From Bacteroidota bacterium (lineage in GTDB: Bacteria; Bacteroidota; Bacteroidia; Chitinophagales; Chitinophagaceae), in contig JADJJH010000002.1 in NCBI GenBank assembly GCA_016706595.1, forward strand, positions 1,054,001 to 1,118,000: a stretch of 64,000 nt of DNA, read 5' to 3'. Both the position numbers and the translations under genes were made by a program. Below the pieces are notes generated by a model that did not search any database, had not been told where the DNA came from, and saw nothing but the letters and a program-made list of their open reading frames with translations. Positions 1 through 8,194 of this stretch are shown one piece after another. Within the stretch, counting starts at the first letter, position 1; each line of letters begins with the position of its first letter.

Positions 1-554
1 ATGGCATTTTACCACCTATATCGAAATTAAGCACCGGACAAGCGATGTATAGTTTTATTAGCGGATATACAGCAAAGGTGGCCGGTACCGAAGTGGGTGT
101 AACTGAACCTCAAGCTACCTTTTCAGCTTGTTTCGGACGAGCTTTCCTTCCTCTACATCCAACCAAGTATGCCGAATTACTAGGAAAAAAACTTGAGCAA
201 CATCCCGATGTAAAAGTTTGGTTGATTAATACCGGATGGAGTGGCGGACCTTACGGTGTGGGTAATCGAATGAAGCTAAGTTATACCCGTGCCATGATTA
301 CTGCCGCTATGAAAGGTGAACTGAATGATGTAGACTATGTTGCCCACCCAGTATTTGGTTTTAAAATGCCAACTTCTTGCCCGAATGTACCTTCGGATCT
401 TTTAATTCCTGAAAATACATGGAGCAACAAAGAGGAATACGCTAAGAAAGCAAATGAATTAGGCGCTTTGTTTGTAAAGAACTTTGAAAAGTATGCTTCT
501 CAAGCGAATGAAGAAATTCTTGCTGCCGCACCAATCGTTTTGCAAACTATATAA
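1..554 (+). CDS. pckA: ATP-dependent phosphoenolpyruvate carboxykinase, C-terminal part
   Basis: This is the C-terminal part, about 183 residues, of PEP carboxykinase (ATP), the cytoplasmic gluconeogenic enzyme that turns oxaloacetate plus ATP into PEP, CO2 and ADP. The open frame enters from the left edge with codons read from base 3, so the first in-frame ATG at 45 is internal and the true start lies outside. Family-typical segments are STGQAMYSF, ISGYTAKVAGTE and NTGWSGGPYGVGNRMKL, and the C-terminal tail has normal length. A strong hairpin terminator follows 24 bases after the stop, so it ends its transcription unit. Identification is firm; only the N-terminal two thirds is missing. Confidence 0.96.
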   Translation, partial: GILPPISKLSTGQAMYSFISGYTAKVAGTEVGVTEPQATFSACFGRAFLPLHPTKYAELLGKKLEQHPDVKVWLINTGWSGGPYGVGNRMKLSYTRAMITAAMKGELNDVDYVAHPVFGFKMPTSCPNVPSDLLIPENTWSNKEEYAKKANELGALFVKNFEKYASQANEEILAAAPIVLQTI

Positions 555-577
555 GTTGTATAGAGAATTAATATGAG

Positions 578-608
578 AAAGGGTGCACTAATTTGCACCC
601 TTTTTTTT
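578..608 (+). terminator. Rho-independent terminator after pckA
   Basis: A stem of AAAGGGTGCA pairs with TGCACCCTTT across a short loop and is followed by a run of eight Ts. It sits just after the pckA stop. The T-run also supplies the TTG that could act as the -33 element of the next gene's promoter. Confidence 0.9.
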
Positions 609-635
609 GTTTGTATCTTTTAACCCATAGATTTG
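606..635 (+). promoter_or_regulatory. Candidate promoter for fdx-iscX
   Basis: TTTG ending at base 609 is followed, after 18 bases, by TAGATTTG at 628-635. This matches the Bacteroidota form TTTG-N19-TAnnTTTG with one base less spacing. The fdx ATG is about 30 bases downstream. The -33 part overlaps the end of the pckA terminator. Confidence 0.55.
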
Positions 636-666
636 CACGCAATAAAAATTATAGAAGCATTTGCCA

Positions 667-1002
667 ATGTATACGATACATTTTAAATTTGAAGAGAAAG
701 GATTAGCACCTCAAACGATTGAGAATTGTGCGCCAAACGATAGTATTCTCGAAGTTGCGTTAAAAAATCACATTAAAATTCATCATAATTGTGGGGGTGT
801 TTGCGCCTGCAGTACTTGTCATGTTTATATCGATAGTGTTGATGCAAATATTGAAGAATTGTCAGATAGAGAAGAAGATTTTATTGATCGGGCAAGAAAT
901 CCAAAATTGAGCTCACGCTTATCATGTCAATGTTTATTATTGAATGGTTCAGGTACTATTGAAGTCACTGTTCCGGACCAAAGTCAAATTCACGGCGAGT
1001 AA
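667..1002 (+). CDS. fdx: 2Fe-2S ferredoxin, Isc/adrenodoxin type
   Basis: This is a small (111 aa) plant/adrenodoxin-fold ferredoxin, a cytoplasmic electron carrier that in Isc systems gives electrons for Fe-S cluster assembly. The cluster ligands are visible as C-GGVCA-C-ST-C near residues 41-50 and a fourth Cys in LSCQC near residue 87. The ATG at 667 is chosen over the TTG at 661 because the protein then starts MYTIHF, as in the family. It is followed 27 bases later by iscX, the usual isc partner, although the core iscSUA genes are not in view. Confidence 0.9.
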   Translation: MYTIHFKFEEKGLAPQTIENCAPNDSILEVALKNHIKIHHNCGGVCACSTCHVYIDSVDANIEELSDREEDFIDRARNPKLSSRLSCQCLLLNGSGTIEVTVPDQSQIHGE

Positions 1003-1029
1003 TCATTTAAATTTACAAAAAAATAAAAT

Positions 1030-1266
1030 ATGTCGTACGAACCACCTATTTACTGGAATGATTATGAAGATATCGCCATGAAATTACATGAGCGTTTTGG
1101 CGACGATTTTAATGAATCGAAAATCTATCGTATTCGATTTACTGAATTGATTGAATGGGTACTGGATATCGATGGATTTGCAGGTACGCGCGAAGATTGT
1201 AGCGAAGGCCATTTGGAAATGATACAGAGTAGTTGGGTCTACGAATGGCGCGATGCCCAAAAATAA
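1030..1266 (+). CDS. iscX: Fe-S assembly protein IscX (YfhJ family)
   Basis: This is a 78-aa acidic protein of the IscX family, which binds IscS and Fe and modulates Fe-S cluster assembly. The family pattern is clear: W.DYEDIA..L.ERF, then IRFTELIEWVLDIDGF, and a C-terminal block ending in W.YEW. It is slightly longer at the N-terminus than the 66-aa E. coli protein. It lies directly after fdx and is probably cotranscribed. The last base of its stop codon is the first base of a 16-bp inverted repeat arm, so the downstream palindromic element abuts the gene. Confidence 0.9.
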   Translation: MSYEPPIYWNDYEDIAMKLHERFGDDFNESKIYRIRFTELIEWVLDIDGFAGTREDCSEGHLEMIQSSWVYEWRDAQK

Positions 1267-1387
1267 AGTTTGTACATAATGCCCGATTTCAGCGTTAAGC
1301 TTCATTCAAAATCCTGTCATTTACCATAGTAAACTCCAGAATTTCTCATTTTCGCTTGCCTTGAACTCGAACATTATGTACAAACTT
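1266..1387. repeat. Nested palindromic element, copy 1
   Basis: The outer arms AAGTTTGTACATAATG (1266-1281) and CATTATGTACAAACTT (1372-1387) are a perfect 16-bp inverted repeat. Inside, on the minus strand, is the family core GAGTTTACTATGGTAAATGA with flanks TCGAGTTCAAGGC and AAGCTTAACGCTGAAAT. These match copy 7 at 23464-23607 closely. It occupies the gap after iscX and encodes no convincing protein. Confidence 0.8.
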
Positions 1388-1410
1388 TTGACTCTTAAAT
1401 TAGGATTTGA

Positions 1411-1541
1411 CCATCTTTGCAATTAATGCCCGATTTGGCTATTAAGCTCAACTCGGAATCCTATCAGTGGCCAAAGTAAACTGCGGAATTACAAAAATGA
1501 AGGTCCTCGTATATAGACCTTTCAAGGTACGCTAAAGATGA
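1411..1541. repeat. Nested palindromic element, copy 2 (tandem to copy 1)
   Basis: This is a diverged second copy in the same orientation as copy 1. It shares the blocks AATGCCCGATTT, TTAAGCT, AATCCT.TCA and AGTAAACT.C.GAATT. Outer arms CATCTTTGC (1412-1420) and GCTAAAGATG (1531-1540) pair with one bulge. The half TATATACGAGG on the minus strand links it to copies 4 and 8, so it joins the two subfamilies. Confidence 0.7.
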
Positions 1542-1588
1542 GATTGCTTAAGGGATTTTAAATTTTCACACTTGCCTAAATTGTGCAA

Positions 1589-1618
1589 TTGCATTTGCAA
1601 GCAAATTACTTATCTTGC
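1589..1618 (+). promoter_or_regulatory. Candidate promoter for the response regulator
   Basis: TTG at 1589-1591 and TATCTTGC at 1611-1618 are separated by exactly 19 bases, which fits the Bacteroidota TTG-N19-TAnnTTTG pattern with one mismatch. The ATG at 1643 lies 24 bases further on. Confidence 0.5.
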
Positions 1619-1642
1619 AAGCCCGTAGTCCAATTGTAAAGT

Positions 1643-2814
1643 ATGTCTAGTATATTAGTTATTGATGATGATAAAAGTATCCGCAAAGCATTGCACGAAA
1701 TTCTAGTGGCCGAAGGATACCAAGTTGAAGAGGCCGTTGATGGTCGCGAAGGATATAACCTTATAAAAGCTAAAAGTTATAGTTGTGTTTTAAGCGATAT
1801 TAAAATGCCTAAAATGGATGGCATTGAAATGCTCGAAAAGTTATACCGCGAAGGCATTGAAGTGCCAATTATCATGATATCAGGACACGGTAGTACTGAA
1901 ACAGCCGTTGAAGCCGTAAAAAAGGAGCCTTTGATTATATTGCCAAACCACCTGATTTAAATAGATTGTTGATTACGGTTCGGAATGCAGTTGAAAAGGG
2001 AAGTTTGGTAAACGAAACAAAAAAATTACAAGCTAAAGTAAATGGTGTTCAAGAAATATTAGGGATTAGCGAATCGGTCATTTCAATACGCGAAACGATC
2101 AACCGTGTGGCACCTACCGAAGCACGTGTATTAATTACAGGCGAAAATGGTAGCGGTAAGGAATTAGTAGCTCGCTGGATACATGAAAAAAGTAATCGTA
2201 ATTCGAAACCTTTAATAGAAGTGAACTGCGCGGCTATACCCACCGAATTAATTGAAAGTGAATTATTTGGACATGAAAAGGGATCATTTACATCGGCTGT
2301 AAAACAACGTATTGGTAAATTTGAGCAAGCCGATGGAGGTACTTTATTTTTAGATGAAATTGGCGATATGAGTTTAAGTGCGCAAGCGAAAGTATTACGC
2401 GCTTTACAAGAAGGTAAAATATCGCGGGTTGGCGGAGAGAAAGAAATTGAGGTGAATGTGAGAGTGATTACTGCAACCAATAAGGATTTGCAAAAGGAAA
2501 TTGAAGCTAATCAATTTAGAATGGATTTATTTCATCGACTTAATGTGATTACTATTCATGTGCCTTCATTAAATAGTAGAAGAGAAGATATTCCGTTATT
2601 GTGTAATTATTTTATTGAGCAAATCTGTAGCGACTATAATATCAAAATTAAAGAGATAGATGCAGCGGCAGTTGATAAATTAGTAAATCATAACTGGACT
2701 GGTAATATCCGTGAATTGCGTAATGTAATTGAACGATTAATTATTTTATCGGATGCACGCATCACCAAAACCGATGTCGATAAATTTGTTATACCTGCTA
2801 ATACCAATTCATAA
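1643..2814 (+). CDS. NtrC/AtoC-type response regulator, frameshifted (receiver + AAA+, no HTH)
   Basis: This is a two-component response regulator with a receiver domain and a sigma-54-activator type AAA+ domain. The receiver (residues 1-115) has the acidic DDD cluster near the start and the phospho-acceptor Asp in VLSDIKMPKMDG. The AAA+ part has Walker A GENGSGKE and Walker B GGTLFLDEIGDMS. Reading breaks at the A-run 1918-1923: the zero frame stops at 1960, and the remaining protein continues in the -1 frame. Re-reading the G of the AAG at 1922-1924 gives VKKGAFDYIAKPPDLNRLL, the expected receiver end. The GAFTGA loop is changed to GSFTSA, and the protein ends right after the AAA+ lid without a Fis-type HTH. 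It could be a decayed gene, a homopolymer error, or a true -1 frameshift site. Confidence 0.8.
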
Positions 2815-2815
2815 G

Positions 2816-3097
2816 ATGGCACAATATTCGATGCAGGAAGCTTTAAACAAAATGCTTGAAGAAAGCAATTGGAAATACCGTTATCAAGTTACCAAGCTAA
2901 AACAAGATTGGGAAATGCTGGTAGGCAAAACGGCAGCACGACACACTGAATCGTTGAAAATTAAAGATAGCACCTTATACATCTATACTAATATTGCCGC
3001 GTTAAAAAATGAACTTACTTACAGCAAACATTTTTTAATTACCAAAATCAATCAACATTTTGGCGAGACGTTTATTAAGGAGATCGTTGTTTTATAA
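2816..3097 (+). CDS. DUF721 (DciA-like) protein
   Basis: This is a 93-aa basic protein of the DUF721 family. The family includes DciA, the loader of the replicative helicase in many bacteria, but the short Bacteroidota members have not to my knowledge been tested. Family features are ALNKMLEE, the W..LVG..AARHT block and the strand pair LKIKDSTLYIYTNIAALKNEL. The ATG at 2816 is chosen because it lies one base after the stop of the upstream regulator and gives a normal family N-terminus. A longer frame from 2753 only overlaps the regulator. Confidence 0.8.
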   Translation: MAQYSMQEALNKMLEESNWKYRYQVTKLKQDWEMLVGKTAARHTESLKIKDSTLYIYTNIAALKNELTYSKHFLITKINQHFGETFIKEIVVL

Positions 3098-3196
3098 GCA
3101 GAAGAGAGATCGTGATTAGATCGCTGATACCGAAGAATTTAAGTCGAAATTGAAATCAGCTTTAGTAAAATTATATGAAATCATAAAAATTATACC

Positions 3197-3853
3197 ATGA
3201 ATAAAATTGCCGTATTAGGAACCGGAAATGTTGGAGACGCTATCGGTTCAAAATTAATTGAATTAGGACATTCAGTGATGATAGGTTCCCGAACATCAAA
3301 CCATGAAAAAATGCAAGCTTTTGTTGCCAAACATCATGGCAAGGCCAATGCAGGAACATTTGAAGATGCAGCTAGCTTTGGCGAAATTATTTTTAATTGT
3401 ACAGCAGGGGTTGCATCATTGGATGCTTTGAAAATGGCAGGAGAAAGTAATTTAGATGGAAAGATTATTATAGATCTAGCCAATCCTCTGGATTTTTCAA
3501 AAGGGATGCCACCTTCTCTATCAATCGCTAATACAAATTCACTTGGAGAAGAAATTCAAAAAGCATTTCCAAAAGCAAAAGTTGTAAAAGCACTCAATAC
3601 CATGTGGTGTGGACTGATGATAAATCCTTCTTTAATACACGGAGGCGACCATCATACCTTTGTGTGTGGAAATGATACAGAAGCCAAATTAACGGTAAAT
3701 GAAATATTACAATCGTTTGGGTGGATAGCAGAAAACATCATAGACTTAGGCGATATTACAAAAGCCAGAGGCACTGAAATGTATTTACCTCTTTGGCTCA
3801 GTATTTATGGTGCTACCAATAATGGTGCGTTTAATATGAAAATAGTAAAATAG
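3197..3853 (+). CDS. NAD(P)-binding reductase, F420-dependent NADP reductase-like
   Basis: This is a 218-aa Rossmann-fold protein of the NADPH-dependent F420 reductase-like family (COG2085). The dinucleotide-binding motif GTGNVGDAIGSKL is at residues 8-20, followed by the phosphate-site segment GSRTS. Further family features are IIIDLANPLDFSKG and KVVKALNTMWCG. In organisms without F420 these proteins are annotated only as NADP oxidoreductases, so the substrate is unknown. It is a single gene, followed by a nested palindrome. Confidence 0.82.
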   Translation: MNKIAVLGTGNVGDAIGSKLIELGHSVMIGSRTSNHEKMQAFVAKHHGKANAGTFEDAASFGEIIFNCTAGVASLDALKMAGESNLDGKIIIDLANPLDFSKGMPPSLSIANTNSLGEEIQKAFPKAKVVKALNTMWCGLMINPSLIHGGDHHTFVCGNDTEAKLTVNEILQSFGWIAENIIDLGDITKARGTEMYLPLWLSIYGATNNGAFNMKIVK

Positions 3854-4243
3854 AATGATGTAAGACCGATGCAAAACTCAATTGGTGAAAAATTTCTTGA
3901 GTAACGAAGAAATTTGAAGTCAATTGAGGTTTTATGATTTAATGTATGGTTTTGCAACGGTCTTGAAGTGATATTAGAAAGCAAAAAGAAATGAAAGCAT
4001 GTTCATTCATCTATTCAATTTTTTTTTATCCAGAATCCAATGAATTACTACTCTTCAGTTTGAAATCATTTACAAAAGGGTCCTTTAGATTTGCATTGAA
4101 GAAATTGAATGGGGGCAAAAAAATATGCTGTTAGGTTAATATGATAATATGCTGATGAGTCAATGGGATTCTAATATTAGCATATACTCACATTAGCACA
4201 TTGGCATATTTTCACATCAGCAAATTAGCACATCACCACATCC
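3854..4243. repeat. Intergenic region with nested hairpin (3862-3964) and CACATT-type repeats (about 4165-4243)
   Basis: No gene is visible. The outer arms AAGACCGATGCAAAAC (3862-3877) and GTTTTGCAACGGTCTT (3949-3964) match with one mismatch. Within them lie CTCAATTG/CAATTGAG and AAATTTCTT/AAGAAATTT, closed by the loop GAGTAACG. The string GAGTAACGAAG is also found in palindromic copy 3. From about 4165 the DNA becomes a degenerate array of TTAGCACATT-like units that ends at the tpiA stop codon. Confidence 0.65.
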
Positions 4244-5014
4244 CTACTTCATCGCTTCAATAATCGGTAAAAAGCTCTCTGCTTTTAAGGCAGCGCCACC
4301 TATTAAACCACCATCAACATCTTCGCAAGCAAACAATTCGGCAGCATTGGCGGCATTGCAACTTCCACCATATAAAATAGAAATATTTTGTGCAGTGTCT
4401 TCATCGTATGTAGCCTGTAATAAAGATCGGATAAAGGCATGCATTTCTTGTGCTTGAGCGGTTGATGCCGTAACACCTGTGCCTATTGCCCAAATGGGTT
4501 CGTAGGCAATGGTGATGCCTTGTTGAATAGTTTCGGCACTTAAATGGAATATACTCTCTTGCAATTGTTTTTCAACCCAAGCATTTTGTTGTGCTGCTTC
4601 TCGAACCTCTAAAGGCTCGCCACAACAAAACAAAACATGCATTTTATTTGCCAATAAAGCATCGACTTTATTTTTTAAAAATTCATTGCTTTCTTGAAAA
4701 TACTGGCGACGTTCTGAGTGTCCAATAATTACGCTATTCACACCTAATTCTTGTAACATAGCGATAGAAATTTCGCCGGTATAAGCACCCGAAGTTTTAT
4801 CGTGACAATTTTGTGCGCCGGTATGTAAAGAAGAATTTTTAGTTTGATTAATTACCTCGTTTACTTTTTGCAAATGCGTAAAGGGTGTACAAAAAATCAC
4901 ATGTTGGTGAGTTTGAAAAACAGGAAGCTTGGCAATGATATCGTTTACCAATTGTACACCTTCTTGTATACCTAAATTCATTTTCCAATTACCGGCAACT
5001 ATTTTCTTTCGCAT
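4244..5014 (-). CDS. tpiA: Triosephosphate isomerase
   Basis: Triosephosphate isomerase interconverts dihydroxyacetone phosphate and glyceraldehyde 3-phosphate in cytoplasmic glycolysis. The length of 256 aa is typical. Catalytic Lys is in AGNWKMN near residue 11, the electrophilic His in GHSERR near residue 100, and the catalytic Glu in AYEPIWAIGTG; the phosphate loop is GGSCNAANA. The start codon is one base beyond the stop of the upstream ompH-like gene on the same strand, so the two are one transcription unit. The 3' side runs into a CACATT-type repeat tract. Confidence 0.97.
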   Translation of the reverse strand: MRKKIVAGNWKMNLGIQEGVQLVNDIIAKLPVFQTHQHVIFCTPFTHLQKVNEVINQTKNSSLHTGAQNCHDKTSGAYTGEISIAMLQELGVNSVIIGHSERRQYFQESNEFLKNKVDALLANKMHVLFCCGEPLEVREAAQQNAWVEKQLQESIFHLSAETIQQGITIAYEPIWAIGTGVTASTAQAQEMHAFIRSLLQATYDEDTAQNISILYGGSCNAANAAELFACEDVDGGLIGGAALKAESFLPIIEAMK

Positions 5015-5015
5015 A

Positions 5016-5648
5016 TTATTTTTTTGATTCTTTTGGTGTGCTATTTTTTTGTCCTTTTGTATCGCTATTCATGCCTTCAATAATATCATTAGTGATGTCA
5101 AGTGCTTCGTCGGCGTATAAAATAGAGCCATCTTTTGTGTATGAAAAAATATAATCATACTCCATATCTACATTATATTTTTCGATGTAAGCATGAAGAT
5201 TATCATGAATTTCCTTATTGAAAATTTCTTGATCTTTCAAAAATTTCGATCCTAAATTCTGACGTTTCAATTCTAAATCTTGCTGGCGTTGCATGAGGTT
5301 TTGCTGAGCGGCTTCATACGCCGATTCGGAAAGTGTGCCCGCCTTGGCTTGGTTTTGTAATTTGATATAGTCGTTTTGTAGACTTCCGGCTGTTCTTTCT
5401 AATTCGGCATCAATACTTTTTTGACGTACTTCAAACTCAGCTTTCTTTTGTTTGAAATAGCTATAGTTGTTTTCAAGTGTATCGATGTCAACAAAGCCAA
5501 TTTTTACACCGCTCAAAACGCCTTTAGTTCCTGCTTCGCGATGAACCGATTTAGTACGAGTATCCTTTTTTTCACTTAGCTTCAGGCCCAAAAGAACGGC
5601 TACACCAAGTAATGCTAATGAACTAAGAATGATAGGCAAGTTTTTCAT
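5016..5648 (-). CDS. OmpH/Skp-family protein
   Basis: This 210-aa protein has an N-terminal hydrophobic segment (residues 4-23) followed by KLSEKK, then a long charged helical region rich in K, E and Q. The pattern IGFVDIDTLENNYSYFKQKKAEFE is typical of OmpH/Skp chaperones, which hold outer-membrane proteins in the periplasm. The ATG at 5648 (MKNLPI...) is preferred to the longer frame from 5744, whose extra 32 residues look non-coding. The leader looks like an uncleaved membrane anchor or signal peptide. It is followed by tpiA with one base between. A TACATTTG -7 motif lies on the minus strand at 5772-5779. Confidence 0.8.
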   Translation of the reverse strand: MKNLPIILSSLALLGVAVLLGLKLSEKKDTRTKSVHREAGTKGVLSGVKIGFVDIDTLENNYSYFKQKKAEFEVRQKSIDAELERTAGSLQNDYIKLQNQAKAGTLSESAYEAAQQNLMQRQQDLELKRQNLGSKFLKDQEIFNKEIHDNLHAYIEKYNVDMEYDYIFSYTKDGSILYADEALDITNDIIEGMNSDTKGQKNSTPKESKK

Positions 5649-5771
5649 GTGTAAGTATTTATTGTTTTTTATTTGTCCACTCGACGTTAATAGCCGGTAG
5701 AATTCGGCTGATGAGCATCTCGTGTGGTCGACGAGAATTTGCATGCCTCATTTTATTTTTACAATTTCGGG

Positions 5772-5804
5772 CAAATGTAAGGTTTGGCTTTTTATTTAAA
5801 TAGT
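5772..5804 (-). promoter_or_regulatory. Candidate promoter for ompH-tpiA
   Basis: On the minus strand TACATTTG occupies 5779-5772, a full match to the Bacteroidota -7 element. The -33 position shows only ATT where TTG is expected. It would give a leader of about 115 bases. Confidence 0.4.
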
Positions 5805-5826
5805 ATAATTCGTTAAAAGTGTAAGC

Positions 5827-6930
5827 TCAAAACACCAGCGAAACCCTTTTGCCTGGTTTTACAACAATGATGTTTTGCATTTCTAAACTTAAAATGGCCG
5901 AGGCAAGCGATGAACTATGTAAATTTGATTTTGTGTAAAATTCATCGATATGCAATTCTTCAACATCCTTTAATAAATCAACTATGCATTGTTCGTTTTC
6001 GTTTAATTCTAAAAACAATTGCTTTTGAATAGGTTTAGCTTTTGATTTTTGTACCCAACCCATACTTTTGGCAATATCGGCCGCATTGCTAAACATTTGG
6101 GCCTTTAAATTTTGAATTAAATAATTACAACCCTGACTTTTAGCATCTATCGTTCGACCTGGTAAACAAAACACTTCGCGGTTGTATGAATAGGCAATTT
6201 CGGCGGTAATCATTGAGCCACCTTTACGGTCGGTTTCAATAATTAGTGTAGCATCGGTGAGTCCGGCAACAATACGGTTACGCGCCGGAAAATTGCCTTT
6301 ATCGGCCCTGGTTTTTGAAAAGTATTCACTTAATAATCCACCTTGTAGAAGCATTTCGCTCGCTAAGGATTTATGCGCTACAGGATACATATCATCTAAG
6401 CCATGAGCCACTACACCAATGGTAGGAATTTGGTTTTTTACGGCCGATTTATGTGCAATCGCATCTATGCCATACGCTAAGCCGCTCACAATTTGTACTT
6501 GATAGGTTTTTAATTCTTCAACAATTTCTTCGCATTTTTTTCTGCCGTATTCAGTGCAAGCGCGTGTGCCGATGATGGCTATCATTTTATCGGCATTTAA
6601 ATCGGCTTGTCCTTTGTAAAATAGGATAGCCGGAGAATCGATGCAATGCTTTAATCGAGTAGGATAACAAGTATCAGCTTGATCCAGAATTTGAATATGG
6701 TTTTTTTCTGCAAATTTCAGTTCTTGTTCTATACGGTCGAAATCTTCAAACGATTTGATGTTTTTAGCTACTGCATCGGGTAAGCCGAATTGCATTTTTA
6801 TTTGTTTAACTGACTTGGTAAATATGTCGGCAATGGAAGGTGTTAGTTCGCAAATGCGTTTAAATTTAATGGGTCCAATACCCTCAACTCGACTTAATGC
6901 GAGTCTGTAAAACAATTCATCTTTTTGCAT
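5827..6930 (-). CDS. dprA: DNA-processing protein DprA (Smf)
   Basis: DprA binds incoming single-stranded DNA and loads RecA during natural transformation. The 367-aa protein has an N-terminal helix-hairpin-helix-like part (RVEGIGPIKFKRI), then the Rossmann-like core with IAIIGTRACTEYGRK and IVSGLAYGIDAIAHK. The later core has FPARNRIVAGL and GSMITAEIAYSYNREVFCLPG. The C-terminal 60 residues match the winged-helix end found in many DprA proteins. It is a single gene in this region. Confidence 0.95.
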   Translation of the reverse strand: MQKDELFYRLALSRVEGIGPIKFKRICELTPSIADIFTKSVKQIKMQFGLPDAVAKNIKSFEDFDRIEQELKFAEKNHIQILDQADTCYPTRLKHCIDSPAILFYKGQADLNADKMIAIIGTRACTEYGRKKCEEIVEELKTYQVQIVSGLAYGIDAIAHKSAVKNQIPTIGVVAHGLDDMYPVAHKSLASEMLLQGGLLSEYFSKTRADKGNFPARNRIVAGLTDATLIIETDRKGGSMITAEIAYSYNREVFCLPGRTIDAKSQGCNYLIQNLKAQMFSNAADIAKSMGWVQKSKAKPIQKQLFLELNENEQCIVDLLKDVEELHIDEFYTKSNLHSSSLASAILSLEMQNIIVVKPGKRVSLVF

Positions 6931-7330
6931 AGGTTATGAAAGTAAAAATATCAAACAATCTTTGCTTTCATCACAATGGGTATAAAATTATTTACACATT
7001 TTGTATGGCTTCATCATTGTTATGAATATGCCATTCTTTGCACTTTGAAATTGCAATTGGGTTGAATATGCCTCAAATTTTAGCGAGACATTCAAGATTT
7101 TTATTGAATTGTACTGCTTTTTTATTTCCGGGTTTGCGGGGCTCTGCGACTGCCCCGACTTTTCGTGTGAAGCAATCTCATTCTTTAACACACTTTCAGA
7201 AGATTGCTTCGCAAAGCCGCGCATTGACGGCATCGAATGAAAAATCTTATAAAACCAATATTTGAAATGCACCCTTTGCGTTTGGTAATACCATCAAATG
7301 AATTATATTTACGACTCAAATAGATATTGA
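6931..7330. repeat. Intergenic region with nested hairpins
   Basis: Open frames exist on both strands here but they mirror each other and resemble no protein, so I treat the region as non-coding. Perfect arms GAAGCAATCT (7169-7178) and AGATTGCTTC (7201-7210) form one hairpin. A GGGGC/GCCCC hairpin lies at about 7137-7156. An outer AGATTTTTATTGAAT segment pairs loosely with one near 7230-7250. The design resembles the other palindromic intergenic elements but the core sequence is not recognisable. Confidence 0.5.
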
Positions 7331-7801
7331 ATGAAAATTTTCACACCCATTTTTGCGAGCTTGTTGATACTTTCATCCTTCTTCATTTTTTCGTGTAAAC
7401 AGAAATTACAAAACGGAGATGCTTACAATTCAAATAAAGATACTATTCCGCCGGTTTTAGCGCTTACAGTGCCTGTAAATCTTGATAATTATGCATATGG
7501 AGAAGATATTCATATTGTGGGAACCGCTACCGACTTACAAATGCGCAATAAAATTCGCGAATATGCCGGTAAATTAAAGTCGTTAACGATGACGGTTTCA
7601 ACCATAGACCCAACGCCAGATACTGTGAAAAAAGTTATTTTTTCGAAGAACTTAGCAGTTGATGGAAAGAGTGGATATATCTTTAATCAAAGTTTGTCGG
7701 TACTCAGTGGAAGTGGAACAACCAATTGCCGCCTCATAGGTGTTGCTACTGATTATGCAGATCGTAAGGATAGTGTAATCGTAAACTTTACAGTAAACTA
7801 G
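7331..7801 (+). CDS. Lipoprotein with Ig-like domain, function unknown
   Basis: This 156-aa protein has a lipoprotein signal peptide: positive start, hydrophobic stretch and Cys in FFIFSCKQK near residue 22. The mature part has DTIPPVLALTVPVN followed by alternating strands, which resembles Ig-like/DUF4625-type domains of Bacteroidota surface lipoproteins. I cannot name the family with certainty. It stands alone between repeat-rich gaps. Confidence 0.6.
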   Translation: MKIFTPIFASLLILSSFFIFSCKQKLQNGDAYNSNKDTIPPVLALTVPVNLDNYAYGEDIHIVGTATDLQMRNKIREYAGKLKSLTMTVSTIDPTPDTVKKVIFSKNLAVDGKSGYIFNQSLSVLSGSGTTNCRLIGVATDYADRKDSVIVNFTVN

Positions 7802-7968
7802 TATTTGGCATATTCATACGGCTAATATTCACGGATGCTTCGTCATTCAACATTTCTTATGTATTATGATAAATACACTCTTTGCAAAAATCATTGTAAG
7901 AAGATTTTACATTCTTTTATGTCGATACTAGTTATTTCATGACTTCATTTTTGCACACAACACCTATT

Positions 7969-8100
7969 TTATTTGGGTGTGCCCCGTTTGCATAAAATAG
8001 TCACTTCGTACCTCAGTGTATTTTATTGCAACGGTACAGGCTATTCGTTTCAATCTTTTGCTTGCGGCAAGCAAAAGGATTTTCACTTCCTTTGGTCTAG
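7969..8100. repeat. Palindrome-rich intergenic element (GGGTGTGCCCC type)
   Basis: The stretch holds a TTGCATAAAATA/TATTTTATTGCAA hairpin and a perfect CTTTTGCTTG/CAAGCAAAAG stem (8055-8064 and 8068-8077) with a CGG loop. The arrangement GGGTGTGCCCC, then GGCTATTCG, then CTTTTGC hairpin resembles intergenic repeats I associate with Bacteroidota genomes. That link is from memory, not from a search. The rest of 7802-7968 shows nothing. Confidence 0.5.
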
Positions 8101-8194
8101 TGTATTGAAATAATTATAAGTAGAGTATTACTATTATTATGTACTAGGGGGGACTGGGGGGAATTCACATTTTTCATTTTTTGTTGATAATTTT

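Noticed and set aside
4130..4243. CRISPR array
   Set aside because: The CACATT-type units are short, degenerate and without regular spacers, and there are no cas genes in the window.
6988..7272. Open frames on both strands between dprA and the lipoprotein gene
   Set aside because: They overlap each other across hairpin-rich DNA and show no protein-like pattern.
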